DNA from: Clostridiales bacterium
Lineage (GTDB): Bacteria > Bacillota > Clostridia > Oscillospirales > Oscillospiraceae
Direction of reading: 5' to 3'
Assembly: GCA_029098065.1 (NCBI GenBank)
Contig: JAQXNP010000095.1
Span: forward strand, 1-8,090
DNA: 8,090 nt
Shown here: positions 1-5,894 of the stretch, one piece after another
How positions within the stretch are numbered: the stretch's first letter is position 1
Layout: the number at the start of each line of letters is the position of its first letter
The notes under the pieces: generated by a model
What the model was told of the DNA's origin: nothing
Database searches by the model: none
Seen by the model: only the letters and a program-made list of their open reading frames with translations
Translations under genes and position numbers: made by a program

Positions 1-161
1 AAGAGAGGGACTGCCGGGGTACAAAGGACAGATACCACGTTGGAAAAATTCCAGAGAACATGGTTATCCAGGTTGCGCAGAGAGTTGGCCGCGGTGTGGA
101 GGTAGATGACCGCTGCCATTGCGGCGGCCCGGAGCACATCGTAGTCATACCGGCGTTTCAA
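1..161 (-). CDS. Acyltransferase-3-type membrane protein, N-terminal fragment (TTG start, runs off left edge)
   Basis: Only the first 53 codons are present; the gene continues beyond base 1. The reading frame opens with TTG at 161, and its first bases overlap the TGA of the U32 gene (shared TTGA, 158-161), as in translationally coupled genes. AGAAGG lies about 10 bases upstream. The product begins MKRRYDYDVLRAAAMAAVIY and continues with a histidine in LHTAAN (residue 22) and CTPAVPLF at the break. A basic N-terminus, 'YD.LR..A', a first hydrophobic helix ending near a histidine, and a later 'PAVPLF' are the usual opening of acyltransferase-3 (OafA/WecH-like) integral membrane proteins, which transfer acyl groups to envelope sugars. 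The nearest in-frame ATG (residue 15) would delete the conserved 'YD.LR' segment, so TTG is preferred. It is the third gene of the mltG cluster. Family assignment is moderately sure; substrate is unknown. Confidence 0.6.
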   Translation of the reverse strand, partial: MKRRYDYDVLRAAAMAAVIYLHTAANSLRNLDNHVLWNFSNVVSVLCTPAVPL

Positions 162-1372
162 GAATCTGTGACCTTCTTTCTGAGAATGGAGAGGGGAGAG
201 GTTTGACAGGGAAGCGTGAGCCGAAAGGCCATCTGAGGGACCCGGGCTTCCTCCAGCGGCAGACCTCCGGCGTCGCAGAGGTCATCAGCGGAAAAGGAGA
301 CGGGCTTTATATTGGGGCCTGCCAGTTCCAGCACGTCTCCTCTGCGGAATTTGTTCCGCAGGGAAAGCACCGCGTGTCCGTGCCGATCACAGGAGGTGAC
401 AATGGCACTGACCTGCCAGTCCCGGATATACCGGGCATCGCCGGTGTACTGTTCGGGGTGACCGTAATAGAAGCCCTCTGAATAGGGGCGGTGGCTCACC
501 TTGTCCAGTTCATCCCGCCACGCCGGATCCAGAGGCTGTCCCGCCCGGGCGGCATCAATGGCGTGCCGGTAGGCACCGGTGACGATGGCGGCATAGTAGG
601 CCGACTTGGCCCGGCCTTCGATCTTCAGGCTGTCCAGACCGGCGTCCATCAGTTCGGCCACGTGGTCAATCATGCACATGTCCTTGGAATTGAAGATATA
701 GGTGCCCCGCTCATCTTCGTCCACCGGGAAGAATTCGCCGGGACGTTTTTCTTCCATCAGGGCGTACCGGTAGCGGCAGGGCTGAGCGCAGGCCCCGCGG
801 CTGGCGTCCCGATGGGCCATATAGTTGGACAGGACGCACCGGCCGGAGTAGCTGACGCACATGGCGCCGTGGACAAAGGCCTCTACTTCCAGCCCTTTGG
901 GGCGTTTGGCACAGATTTCAGCCACCTCATCCAGAGTCAGTTCCCGGGCCAGAATGATCCGGCTGGCCCCCAGATCGTACCAGGCCTGAGCGGCGGCGTA
1001 GTTGGTGACGCTGGTCTGGGTGGAGATGTGGCAGTTTACCTTTGGGGCATAGCGCTTGGCCAGAGAAAGTACCCCGATGTCTCCTATAATCAGGGCGTCC
1101 ACGCCGGTCTCCTGAAGGTAGGACAGATAATCGGGCAGTCCGGTCAGCTCCTCATTCCGGGGCATGGTGTTGCAGGTGACGTGGACGCGGACGCCGTGGG
1201 CGTGACAGAAGTCCACCGCCTCCCGGAGCTCCTCCCGGGAGAAGTTCCCCGCGAAGGCCCGCATTCCGTACATCTGGCCGGCCAGATAGACTGCGTCGGC
1301 CCCATAGGCGACCGCCATGCGCAGCCGCTCCATATCCCCGGCGGGAGCAAGCAGTTCTGGAGTGTGATTCAT
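158..1372 (-). CDS. Peptidase U32 family protein, TrhP-like tRNA U34 hydroxylase candidate
   Basis: A 404-residue member of the U32 'collagenase-like peptidase' family. The N-terminus PELLAPAGDMERLRMAVAYG is the family's TIM-barrel opening. The signature EAFVHGAMCVSYSGRC lies at about residues 164-179, followed by ACAQPC (194-199). Cysteines 172, 179, 195 and 233 match the spacing of the four ligands of the [4Fe-4S] cluster known in the relatives UbiU, RlhA and TrhP. Characterised bacterial U32 proteins of this length hydroxylate RNA; TrhP (YegQ in E. coli, YrrN/YrrO in Bacillus) makes 5-hydroxyuridine at tRNA position 34 using prephenate. The gene follows mltG with a one-base overlap (TGATG), and in B. 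subtilis the trhP genes also lie downstream of mltG, which supports the tRNA role over a protease. The stop overlaps the next gene. Family is sure; exact substrate is inferred, and the choice between TrhP1 and TrhP2 is open. Confidence 0.85.
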   Translation of the reverse strand: MNHTPELLAPAGDMERLRMAVAYGADAVYLAGQMYGMRAFAGNFSREELREAVDFCHAHGVRVHVTCNTMPRNEELTGLPDYLSYLQETGVDALIIGDIGVLSLAKRYAPKVNCHISTQTSVTNYAAAQAWYDLGASRIILARELTLDEVAEICAKRPKGLEVEAFVHGAMCVSYSGRCVLSNYMAHRDASRGACAQPCRYRYALMEEKRPGEFFPVDEDERGTYIFNSKDMCMIDHVAELMDAGLDSLKIEGRAKSAYYAAIVTGAYRHAIDAARAGQPLDPAWRDELDKVSHRPYSEGFYYGHPEQYTGDARYIRDWQVSAIVTSCDRHGHAVLSLRNKFRRGDVLELAGPNIKPVSFSADDLCDAGGLPLEEARVPQMAFRLTLPCQTSPLSILRKKVTDS

Positions 1373-2508
1373 CAGCGGTTCCCCAGAGAGGCCTTATAGG
1401 CGTCAAACTCGGCCTTGGAATGGAAGAAGTGATGCAGGTTATCACTGCCTACCACATAATAATAATAGTTGGTGTTCTCCGGATTCAGCGCGGCATTCAG
1501 GGAAGCCATGCCGGGATTGGCGATGGGACCGGGGGGAAGGCCCTTGTTGCGGTAGGTGTTGTAGGGGCTGTCCACGTTCTGATAATCGGCCTGGGTGACG
1601 GCCTGACCGGTGACATAGGCGATAGAGGCGTCGATCTGAAGGTAGCCCACCGTCTCGTATTCCGGATGGTCCAGGCGGTTGTAGATGACGGAGGCGATCT
1701 TGGCGCGGTCGGTGCCGTCCGTCTCCTTCTCAATCAGAGAGGCGATGGTGACGATGTCGTGGATGGAATAGCCCATGTCGGCGGCCTGCTGCCGGAGGTC
1801 GTCGGGGAACTGCTGGTCGAAGCGGACAATCATCTTATTCAGCACCTGAACGGCCTCAGATTCACCGCCGCCCATATAGAATTCATAGGTGTCGGGGAAA
1901 AGATAGCCCTCCAGGCGGTGGTAGTCCCCAAGGGGCAGGACTCCTTTGAGGAAGGAGAACTTGAAGTCATAGTTGGCGGCCACATCCTGGAGCAGATCTA
2001 CAGTGGAGACGCCCTTCTGTTCCAGCAGGGCGAAAATCTGATCCAGGGTATAGCCCTCCGGAATTGTCACCGATACGGTGAGCCGGCTGCCCGAGCTGGA
2101 GGACATGGCATTGACCAGGGCGTTATAATCCATGTCTGTATTGAGCTCGTAGGTACCCGGAGAGATCTTGTCCTTTTTCTCCACCTTGGTGAAGGAACAG
2201 AAGAACCGGAACAGGGACTTGTATTCGATCAGTCCGTGTTCTTTCAGGTTGTTGGCCACGTCTGAAATGCTGTCGTCATTTTCCACGGTGATGACGGCGG
2301 TGAGAGGCTCTTTGTTGAGGGCCAGTACATCTCCGGCCAGCATCCAGGCGATTCCGGCCAGAACGGCGGAGACGGCTGCCACGATAAGAACGTAAAGAAG
2401 GGGATTCATCCGCCTGCGCCTGCGCCGGGAAGGAGCGCTGCCGCTGCGGGAGCGGCGGGACGGCTGCGAAGAGCGCTGGGCGGGACGTTCATAAGATTCC
2501 TGAGGCAT
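1372..2508 (-). CDS. mltG: Endolytic murein transglycosylase MltG (YceG-like)
   Basis: A 378-residue single-pass membrane enzyme that cleaves nascent peptidoglycan strands and is thought to set glycan length outside the membrane. Residues 1-33 are a cytosolic tail rich in Arg and Ser ending in a run of six arginines. Residues 37-59 form the membrane anchor. A LysM-like region (about 68-150) precedes the catalytic YceG domain, with LEGYLFPDTY (199-208), ASLIEKET (256-263, catalytic Glu260), SPYNTY (314-319) and GLPPGPIANPG (323-333). The start at 2508 is chosen because AGGAG stands 8 bases upstream of this ATG. The frame stays open to 2859, but that extension is Ala/Val-rich antisense of the cysteine-rich gene and has no family resemblance. 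It is first in the cluster, and its stop shares one base with the U32 start. Length is slightly above the usual 330-360 because of the basic tail. Confidence 0.95.
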   Translation of the reverse strand: MPQESYERPAQRSSQPSRRSRSGSAPSRRRRRRMNPLLYVLIVAAVSAVLAGIAWMLAGDVLALNKEPLTAVITVENDDSISDVANNLKEHGLIEYKSLFRFFCSFTKVEKKDKISPGTYELNTDMDYNALVNAMSSSSGSRLTVSVTIPEGYTLDQIFALLEQKGVSTVDLLQDVAANYDFKFSFLKGVLPLGDYHRLEGYLFPDTYEFYMGGGESEAVQVLNKMIVRFDQQFPDDLRQQAADMGYSIHDIVTIASLIEKETDGTDRAKIASVIYNRLDHPEYETVGYLQIDASIAYVTGQAVTQADYQNVDSPYNTYRNKGLPPGPIANPGMASLNAALNPENTNYYYYVVGSDNLHHFFHSKAEFDAYKASLGNR

Positions 2509-2546
2509 AGGGTCAACTCCTAACATTTTGCGTGCCCGGTCCCTGT

Positions 2547-2575
2547 CACCAGGGGAAGAGAGGGCGCATAGGATA
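2547..2575 (+). promoter_or_regulatory. Candidate sigma-K promoter of the cysteine-rich mini-protein gene
   Basis: CACC at 2547-2550 and CATAGGATA at 2567-2575 are separated by exactly 16 bases. This fits the B. subtilis sigma-K consensus (mACm, 16-17 bases, CATAnnnTA) at every specified position. Transcription would begin near 2583, giving a leader of about 55 bases before the ATG at 2638. No convincing sigma-A -35/-10 pair was seen in this gap. Sigma-K acts in the mother cell late in sporulation, when coat and crust proteins are made. The consensus is short, so chance occurrence is possible; the position between divergent genes, on the right strand and at a sensible distance, is what makes it worth recording. 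Confidence 0.45.
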
Positions 2576-2637
2576 CTGCGGATGGCGACAGGGAAGATTT
2601 CCCGGCCGCCGCCAAATAATCGATGAGGTGAAGTTAT

Positions 2638-2820
2638 ATGTGCTGTGGTAACAACGGTTGGGGCGGCGGCTGCTGCTGGATCATCCTGATTATCATCCTC
2701 CTGTGCTGCTGCTGCGGCGGCTGGGGCGGCAACGGCAACGGCTGCTGCTGCGGCAACAACTGCGGCTGTGGATGCGGCTGCAACAACAACTGCGGCTGCA
2801 ACGATAACTGCTGCTGCTGA
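2638..2820 (+). CDS. Cysteine/glycine/asparagine-rich mini-protein with a short hydrophobic segment
   Basis: A complete 60-residue gene, much too cysteine-rich to be ordinary: 20 Cys, 16 Gly and 11 Asn, so 47 of 60 residues are C, G or N. Residues 14-22 (WIILIIILL) are a hydrophobic stretch, flanked by CC and CCCC. The C-terminal half is built of CG, CN and CCC units (CGCGCGC at 42-48). Lysine, arginine and glutamate are absent; the only charged side chain is Asp56. GAGGTG lies 7 bases before the ATG and a strong terminator follows the stop, so it looks like a real monocistronic gene. A sigma-K-like promoter lies upstream. Small high-cysteine proteins of uncertain role occur in Firmicutes (some are labelled 'chorion class high-cysteine'), and cysteine-rich proteins are cross-linked into spore outer layers. 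Role here is unknown: spore surface, metal binding and membrane-associated peptide all remain possible. Confidence 0.8.
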   Translation: MCCGNNGWGGGCCWIILIIILLCCCCGGWGGNGNGCCCGNNCGCGCGCNNNCGCNDNCCC

Positions 2821-2830
2821 GACTACATTG

Positions 2831-2857
2831 AGAGGCGGGGCGCAAGCCCCGCTTTTC
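2831..2857 (+). terminator. Rho-independent terminator of the cysteine-rich gene
   Basis: GCGGGGC (2835-2841), a GCAA tetraloop, and GCCCCGC (2846-2852) form a perfect 7-bp GC stem, followed by TTTTC. The A/G bases before the stem can extend it by pairing with the T run. It begins 14 bases after the stop of the 60-residue gene. On the opposite strand the same hairpin lacks a U tract, so it would stop the convergent DJ-1 operon less well. Confidence 0.85.
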
Positions 2858-2894
2858 AAGCGGCACAGGTAGGACAGGCTGTTCTCCTTGTCAG

Positions 2895-3440
2895 TCAGCC
2901 GTGATAATGGACAGCAGTCCGAACTGCCTGCGCGGCCTCCGGACCCCGGAGAAGCTCAATCATCTTAAGGGCGAAGGGGAAAGCGGAACCGGCGGCCTCT
3001 CCGGTCAGCAGCCTGCCGTCTGCCACAACGGGGGTACCGGTCTGGACGTCAGCCTTTTCCAGTCCGGCCTCCATGCCGGGATAGCACACTGCCCTGCGTC
3101 CATCCAGAAAGCCCAGACCGCCCAGAATCGTCGGCGCGGCACAGATGGCAGTCAGGTAAATCCCCTTTTCATGGGCCTGCCGGATGAGGGAAACCGCTTC
3201 CGGGCTGTTCCGGATGTTCTCCACCCCCTGCAGTCCGCCGGGGAGGAAGAGCGCCTCCAGACAGTCGGGCTGCACGTCGGACAGGGCCACATCGGCCCTG
3301 ACGCAGATGCCGTGGGAACTGGTGACCTCCATCCCCTGGACTGCGGCCAGCTGGACCTCGATGCCGGCTCGCCGGAGCAGGTCGGCGGGAACGATGGCCT
3401 CCGACTCTTCGAAACCGGGGGCCAGAAGGATACAGACCAT
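2895..3440 (-). CDS. DJ-1/PfpI family protein
   Basis: A 181-residue protein of the DJ-1/ThiJ/PfpI superfamily, about the usual length of the DJ-1 branch. It opens with VCILLAPGFEESEAIVPADLLRRAG, matching the DJ-1 N-terminus, with Glu14 in the place of human DJ-1 Glu18. AICAAPTIL places the reactive nucleophile-elbow cysteine at Cys100, equivalent to Cys106 of DJ-1. LPGGLQG (66-72) and TGEAAGSAFPFALKMIELL (146-164) are further family blocks. Relatives act as redox-sensing chaperones, cofactor-free glyoxalases or deglycases; the activity is disputed in the family and cannot be chosen from sequence. AGGAGG stands 6-7 bases before the ATG at 3440. The gene is last in the tagA-tmk operon, 10 bases after the kinase stop, and runs convergent to the cysteine-rich gene. 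Confidence 0.9.
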   Translation of the reverse strand: MVCILLAPGFEESEAIVPADLLRRAGIEVQLAAVQGMEVTSSHGICVRADVALSDVQPDCLEALFLPGGLQGVENIRNSPEAVSLIRQAHEKGIYLTAICAAPTILGGLGFLDGRRAVCYPGMEAGLEKADVQTGTPVVADGRLLTGEAAGSAFPFALKMIELLRGPEAAQAVRTAVHYHG

Positions 3441-3450
3441 AAAATACCTC

Positions 3451-4140
3451 CTATTTTTTCCGGAAGGTGGGGATACATTCTGTTATGATACCCCAGATCT
3501 CCTGATGAATATCCTCTCTGGCGCGGATCTCGCCGGAGCTGTTTACACAGGACACCGTCCGCCAGCCGTAGTGTCTGGCGGCCCGGAGGGCGGTCTCACG
3601 GCAGAGGGCCAGATAGGATTCGTCCACTTCATGGATATCGCCGCGGGTGTGGGTGGCGGACTCCCGGGCCCGGAGAAGGCGGACCGACTGCCGGGTGGGC
3701 ATATCCAGATAAAGCACCAGATCCGGTTCGGGGAGTCCCAGCTTTCGGTACTCAAAATCAAAGAGCCAGTCAAAGAAAGCGGGCTGCTCCTCCGGAGGGA
3801 GCTTCCCGCCCTGATGGACGGCGTTGGACGTGGTATAGCGGTCAGAGAGAATCAGCTGTCCCTCCTGATAGGCCGGTCCCCAGACCTTCTTCCAGGAGGC
3901 GTAGCGGTCCACGGCGTAGAAGGTTGAGGCGGCATAGGGATTCACATCGGTGGGATGCGAGCCGAATTCTCCGCTGAGATACATTCTCAGAAGAGCGGAG
4001 GAGGGCTCTGAATACTGGGGAAAGACCAATTTCTGAAAGGGGACCGACTCCTGCCGGAGCCTGCCGCACAGCATGGCAAACTGAGTGGATTTGCCGGAGC
4101 CGTCGGTGCCCTCAAAGACGATCAGAGTACCTTTTTTCAT
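3451..4140 (-). CDS. Thymidylate kinase-like protein (dTMP kinase)
   Basis: A 229-residue P-loop kinase expected to phosphorylate dTMP to dTDP in the cytosol. The N-terminus has the Walker A loop FEGTDGSGKST (9-19). FYAVDRYASWKK (74-85) contains a DRY motif, LSDRYTTSN (98-106) follows, and an arginine-bearing lid is at about 157-166 (RARESATHTR). LVLYLDMP (141-148) is the usual core strand. The TREPGGT block typical of bacterial Tmk is replaced by FPQYSEPSS (40-48), so it belongs to a divergent branch; another deoxynucleoside monophosphate kinase role cannot be excluded. The start at 4140 is preferred over the 11-codon longer frame because GGAGG lies 8 bases before this ATG. It begins one base after the tagA stop, and the DJ-1 gene follows 10 bases later. 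A tmk symbol is likely but not certain. Confidence 0.82.
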   Translation of the reverse strand: MKKGTLIVFEGTDGSGKSTQFAMLCGRLRQESVPFQKLVFPQYSEPSSALLRMYLSGEFGSHPTDVNPYAASTFYAVDRYASWKKVWGPAYQEGQLILSDRYTTSNAVHQGGKLPPEEQPAFFDWLFDFEYRKLGLPEPDLVLYLDMPTRQSVRLLRARESATHTRGDIHEVDESYLALCRETALRAARHYGWRTVSCVNSSGEIRAREDIHQEIWGIITECIPTFRKK

Positions 4141-4141
4141 G

Positions 4142-4864
4142 TTATTTTCCTCCGAGGCGGGCGGCCAGAGCATCGGTTAAAATAAGGGGGAGCCTGGCCA
4201 TGCGGCCAAAACGGCTGGGTTCTCTGATGAGCCGGTAGAGCCACTCCATGCCTGCTTTCTGCCAGCTTTCCGGAGCCCGTTCCACGGTGCCCGCAAAGAC
4301 GTCCAGACTGCCTCCCAGCCCGACGGCCAGTTTGACGCCGGAAGACGGACCGTTCCGGGACATCCAGAGTTCCTGCTTCGGCGCGCCCAGGCAGACGAAG
4401 AGGACATCGGCCCCGGAGGCCCGAACGGCCTCCGCCACCGGGGCGTCTTCCTGAAAATAGCCGTCATGGGTGCCGCAGATCTGGAGACCGGGATAGCGCC
4501 GGCGCAGATTTTCGGCGGCCAGTTCGGCCACGCCGGGCTTCGCCCCCAGGAGGAAGAGCGATTTTCCGCTTTGGGCCATGCGGGCCAGAAGTCCCTGGGC
4601 GAAGTCGATTCCCGGCACTTTCCCCTTCAGGGGCCGGCCCAGAATTCTGGCGGCGTAGACCACACCGATGCCATCGGCAAGAGCCAGATCCGCGTTATTG
4701 AGGACCGTGCGGAATTCCTCATTTTTCTTGGCGGCCAGAATGAACTCCGGGTTTGGAGTGACCACATAGTGGAAGCCCTCCCCGTCCATCAGAGCGGCTC
4801 CGGCGTCCACTGATTCGGAGAGAGTCAGGTTGTCGATGCCGACTCCTAAAATATCTGTTTTCAT
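4142..4864 (-). CDS. tagA: WecG/TagA/CpsF family glycosyltransferase
   Basis: A 240-residue GT26-family enzyme. TagA adds N-acetylmannosamine to undecaprenyl-PP-GlcNAc, making the linkage unit that joins wall polymers to peptidoglycan; it works on the inner face of the membrane. Visible blocks: VTPNPEF (35-41) with Thr36, LADGIGVV (62-69) with Asp64, LLGAKPGVAE (105-114), LGAPKQE (159-165) and EWLYRLIREP (207-216). Thr36 and Asp64 align with the catalytic pair described for Thermoanaerobacter TagA. The basic C-terminal tail after 207 is the region reported to hold the enzyme to the membrane. The start at 4864 has GGAGG 7 bases upstream; a longer frame from 4882 lacks one. First gene of the operon, one base before the kinase. 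No other wall-polymer genes are in the window, so the final polymer is unknown. Confidence 0.9.
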   Translation of the reverse strand: MKTDILGVGIDNLTLSESVDAGAALMDGEGFHYVVTPNPEFILAAKKNEEFRTVLNNADLALADGIGVVYAARILGRPLKGKVPGIDFAQGLLARMAQSGKSLFLLGAKPGVAELAAENLRRRYPGLQICGTHDGYFQEDAPVAEAVRASGADVLFVCLGAPKQELWMSRNGPSSGVKLAVGLGGSLDVFAGTVERAPESWQKAGMEWLYRLIREPSRFGRMARLPLILTDALAARLGGK

Positions 4865-4905
4865 GGGGCTGCCTCCTGACATGGAGAAAATATTTTATTT
4901 AGTCT

Positions 4906-4934
4906 ATCATATCATGCGGAAAAAGTCCATGGAA
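4906..4934 (-). promoter_or_regulatory. Extended -10 promoter of the tagA operon
   Basis: On the minus strand TGATATGAT (4914-4906) combines a TG extension with a good -10 hexamer, 42 bases before the tagA start. The -35 position at 17-base spacing (TTCCAT) is poor, as is tolerated for extended -10 promoters. The DNA downstream (about 4883-4905) is AT-rich, in contrast to its surroundings. Confidence 0.5.
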
Positions 4935-5059
4935 AGGGCGGACCTGCAAAAATGAAGTTTTTATTTCAGGTGGGCAAAGATCCCGTTGCATGACATGTCC
5001 GCAATCTCTGCCTGAGAGGGCGCGGAAGGATTCTTCGCACGCGGAAGCGCGGCTTCCCA
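4935..5059. other. Gap between the racemase stop and the tagA promoter
   Basis: This stretch contains no supported gene. On the minus strand an inverted repeat GGAAGC-CGC-GCTTCC (about 5044-5058) follows directly after the racemase, but no U tract comes after it, so a terminator cannot be claimed. An AT-rich patch near 4948-4966 (minus strand CCTGAAATAAAAACTTCATTTTTGCAGG region) could form only a weak, mismatched hairpin. An open frame on the plus strand (4990-5175) has no ribosome site and no family resemblance. Confidence 0.4.
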
Positions 5060-5749
5060 TTAAAGAAGAGAAAGCTCAGCTGCCCGGACCGCATGGAGAA
5101 GGGTGGTGTCAAAGACGGGCAGGGAGGTATCGGCCTGATGGATCAGCAGGCCGATCTCGGTACACCCCAGAATGACCCCCTGAGCCCCTTCCCGGGCGAG
5201 AGAGTCGATGATCCGCAGCAATTCAGCCTTGGAAGCTTCCTTCCGCTCTCCCAGGCACAGCTCGTCGAAGATGATGTGATGGACCAGTTCAATGTCCTTT
5301 CCGTGGGGAATGCGGACGCGGAAACCGGCCTGAATGAGTTTATCCCGATAAAAGTCCTGACACATGGTGTACTTGGTCCCCAGAAGAGCCGCGTCGGTGA
5401 CTCCGGCAGTTTTCAGCGCGTCTGCTGTGGCGTCCGCAATGTGGAGAAGAGGGACATGAATGGCGGACTGGACCTGGGGCGCAACTTTATGAATGGTATT
5501 GGTGCAGATGAGAATGAGGTCTGCCCCCGCCCGCTCCAGCCGGCAGGCGGCATCCGCCAGAATAGAGGCGCTTGTGTCCCAGTCTCCGGCGGACTGGCAG
5601 GCTTCGATTTCCTCAAAATCCACGCTGAACAGGAGGATCTCTGCGGAATGAAGCCCGCCCAGTTTCTGTTTGATGTGCTCGTTGATGGTCTGGTAATAGG
5701 TGACGGTACTCTCCCAACTCATGCCGCCGATCAGTCCGATCATCTTCAC
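5060..5749 (-). CDS. Aspartate/glutamate racemase family protein
   Basis: A 229-residue cofactor-independent amino-acid racemase of the Asp/Glu/hydantoin racemase superfamily, close in length and layout to E. coli YgeA and B. subtilis RacX. It opens with MIGLIGGMSWESTVTYYQTIN, the usual signature of this branch. Both catalytic cysteines are present: Cys82 in LICTNT and Cys196 in LGCTE. These act as the two acid/base residues on either face of the substrate alpha-carbon. It is not the MurI branch. Substrate cannot be fixed from sequence; broad-specificity relatives make D-amino acids other than D-Ala and D-Glu. The start is GTG at 5749 with AAGGAG 10 bases upstream; the ATG two codons later would leave 16 bases. 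It is monocistronic, with its own promoter, and divergent from the coat operon. Confidence 0.9.
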   Translation of the reverse strand: MKMIGLIGGMSWESTVTYYQTINEHIKQKLGGLHSAEILLFSVDFEEIEACQSAGDWDTSASILADAACRLERAGADLILICTNTIHKVAPQVQSAIHVPLLHIADATADALKTAGVTDAALLGTKYTMCQDFYRDKLIQAGFRVRIPHGKDIELVHHIIFDELCLGERKEASKAELLRIIDSLAREGAQGVILGCTEIGLLIHQADTSLPVFDTTLLHAVRAAELSLL

Positions 5750-5811
5750 AAACGAGATTCTCCTTTTCGATAGAGAAACGGCGCGCTCCTCCCCGTAAAA
5801 CAGCCGAATCT

Positions 5812-5840
5812 ATTATGGCATAGTTTTCCTGAGGACGCAA
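5812..5840 (-). promoter_or_regulatory. Sigma-A-type promoter of the racemase gene
   Basis: On the minus strand TTGCGT (5840-5835) and CATAAT (5817-5812) are separated by exactly 17 bases, and TGC directly before the -10 adds a TGn extension. The leader to the GTG at 5749 would be about 55 bases. Hexamers match the consensus at 4 of 6 and 5 of 6 positions. Confidence 0.6.
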
Positions 5841-5846
5841 GCGGAG

Positions 5847-5894
5847 GGGAAAAGTTTGGGACATACCTCTGGCGCCGCGCGCATAAACTTTCCC
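5847..5894. repeat. Imperfect inverted repeat in the divergent racemase/coat-operon region
   Basis: GGGAAAAGTTT (5847-5857) and AAACTTTCCC (5885-5894) are inverted copies differing by one extra A. They flank a 27-base spacer that contains the palindrome GGCGCC (5871-5876). The element lies just upstream of the racemase promoter and 16 bases before the GTG of the 199-residue gene. It could be an operator or a stem in the coat-operon leader; no regulator is known. Confidence 0.4.

Noticed and set aside
491..1399. Long plus-strand open frame opposite the U32 gene (302 codons)
   Set aside because: Antisense of a clear U32 protein; Gly/Val-rich translation typical of high-GC shadow frames, no domain resemblance.
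1420..2265. 281-codon plus-strand frame opposite mltG
   Set aside because: Mirror frame of a well-supported mltG; no family motif and low-complexity Gly/Val composition.
2591..2603. GGGAA-GAT-TTCCC hairpin in the leader of the cysteine-rich gene
   Set aside because: Only 5 bp, no conserved riboswitch or T-box features, not distinguishable from chance.
2638..2820. Cysteine-rich frame as a meaningless low-complexity repeat
   Set aside because: Kept as a gene because it has a well-spaced ribosome site, a non-repetitive hydrophobic segment and its own terminator right after the stop.
3184..3927. 247-codon plus-strand frame across the DJ-1 and kinase genes
   Set aside because: Crosses two real genes on the other strand and their junction; no motif.
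5043..5058. GGAAGC-CGC-GCTTCC hairpin as the racemase terminator
   Set aside because: Short stem, three-base loop and no following U tract.
5093..5773. 226-codon plus-strand frame opposite the racemase
   Set aside because: Shadow of a racemase with intact catalytic motifs.
5882..5890. CATAAACTT as a sigma-K -10 box for the coat operon
   Set aside because: Ends TT rather than TA, and no mACm element lies 16-17 bases upstream; the nearest GACA is 18 bases away.
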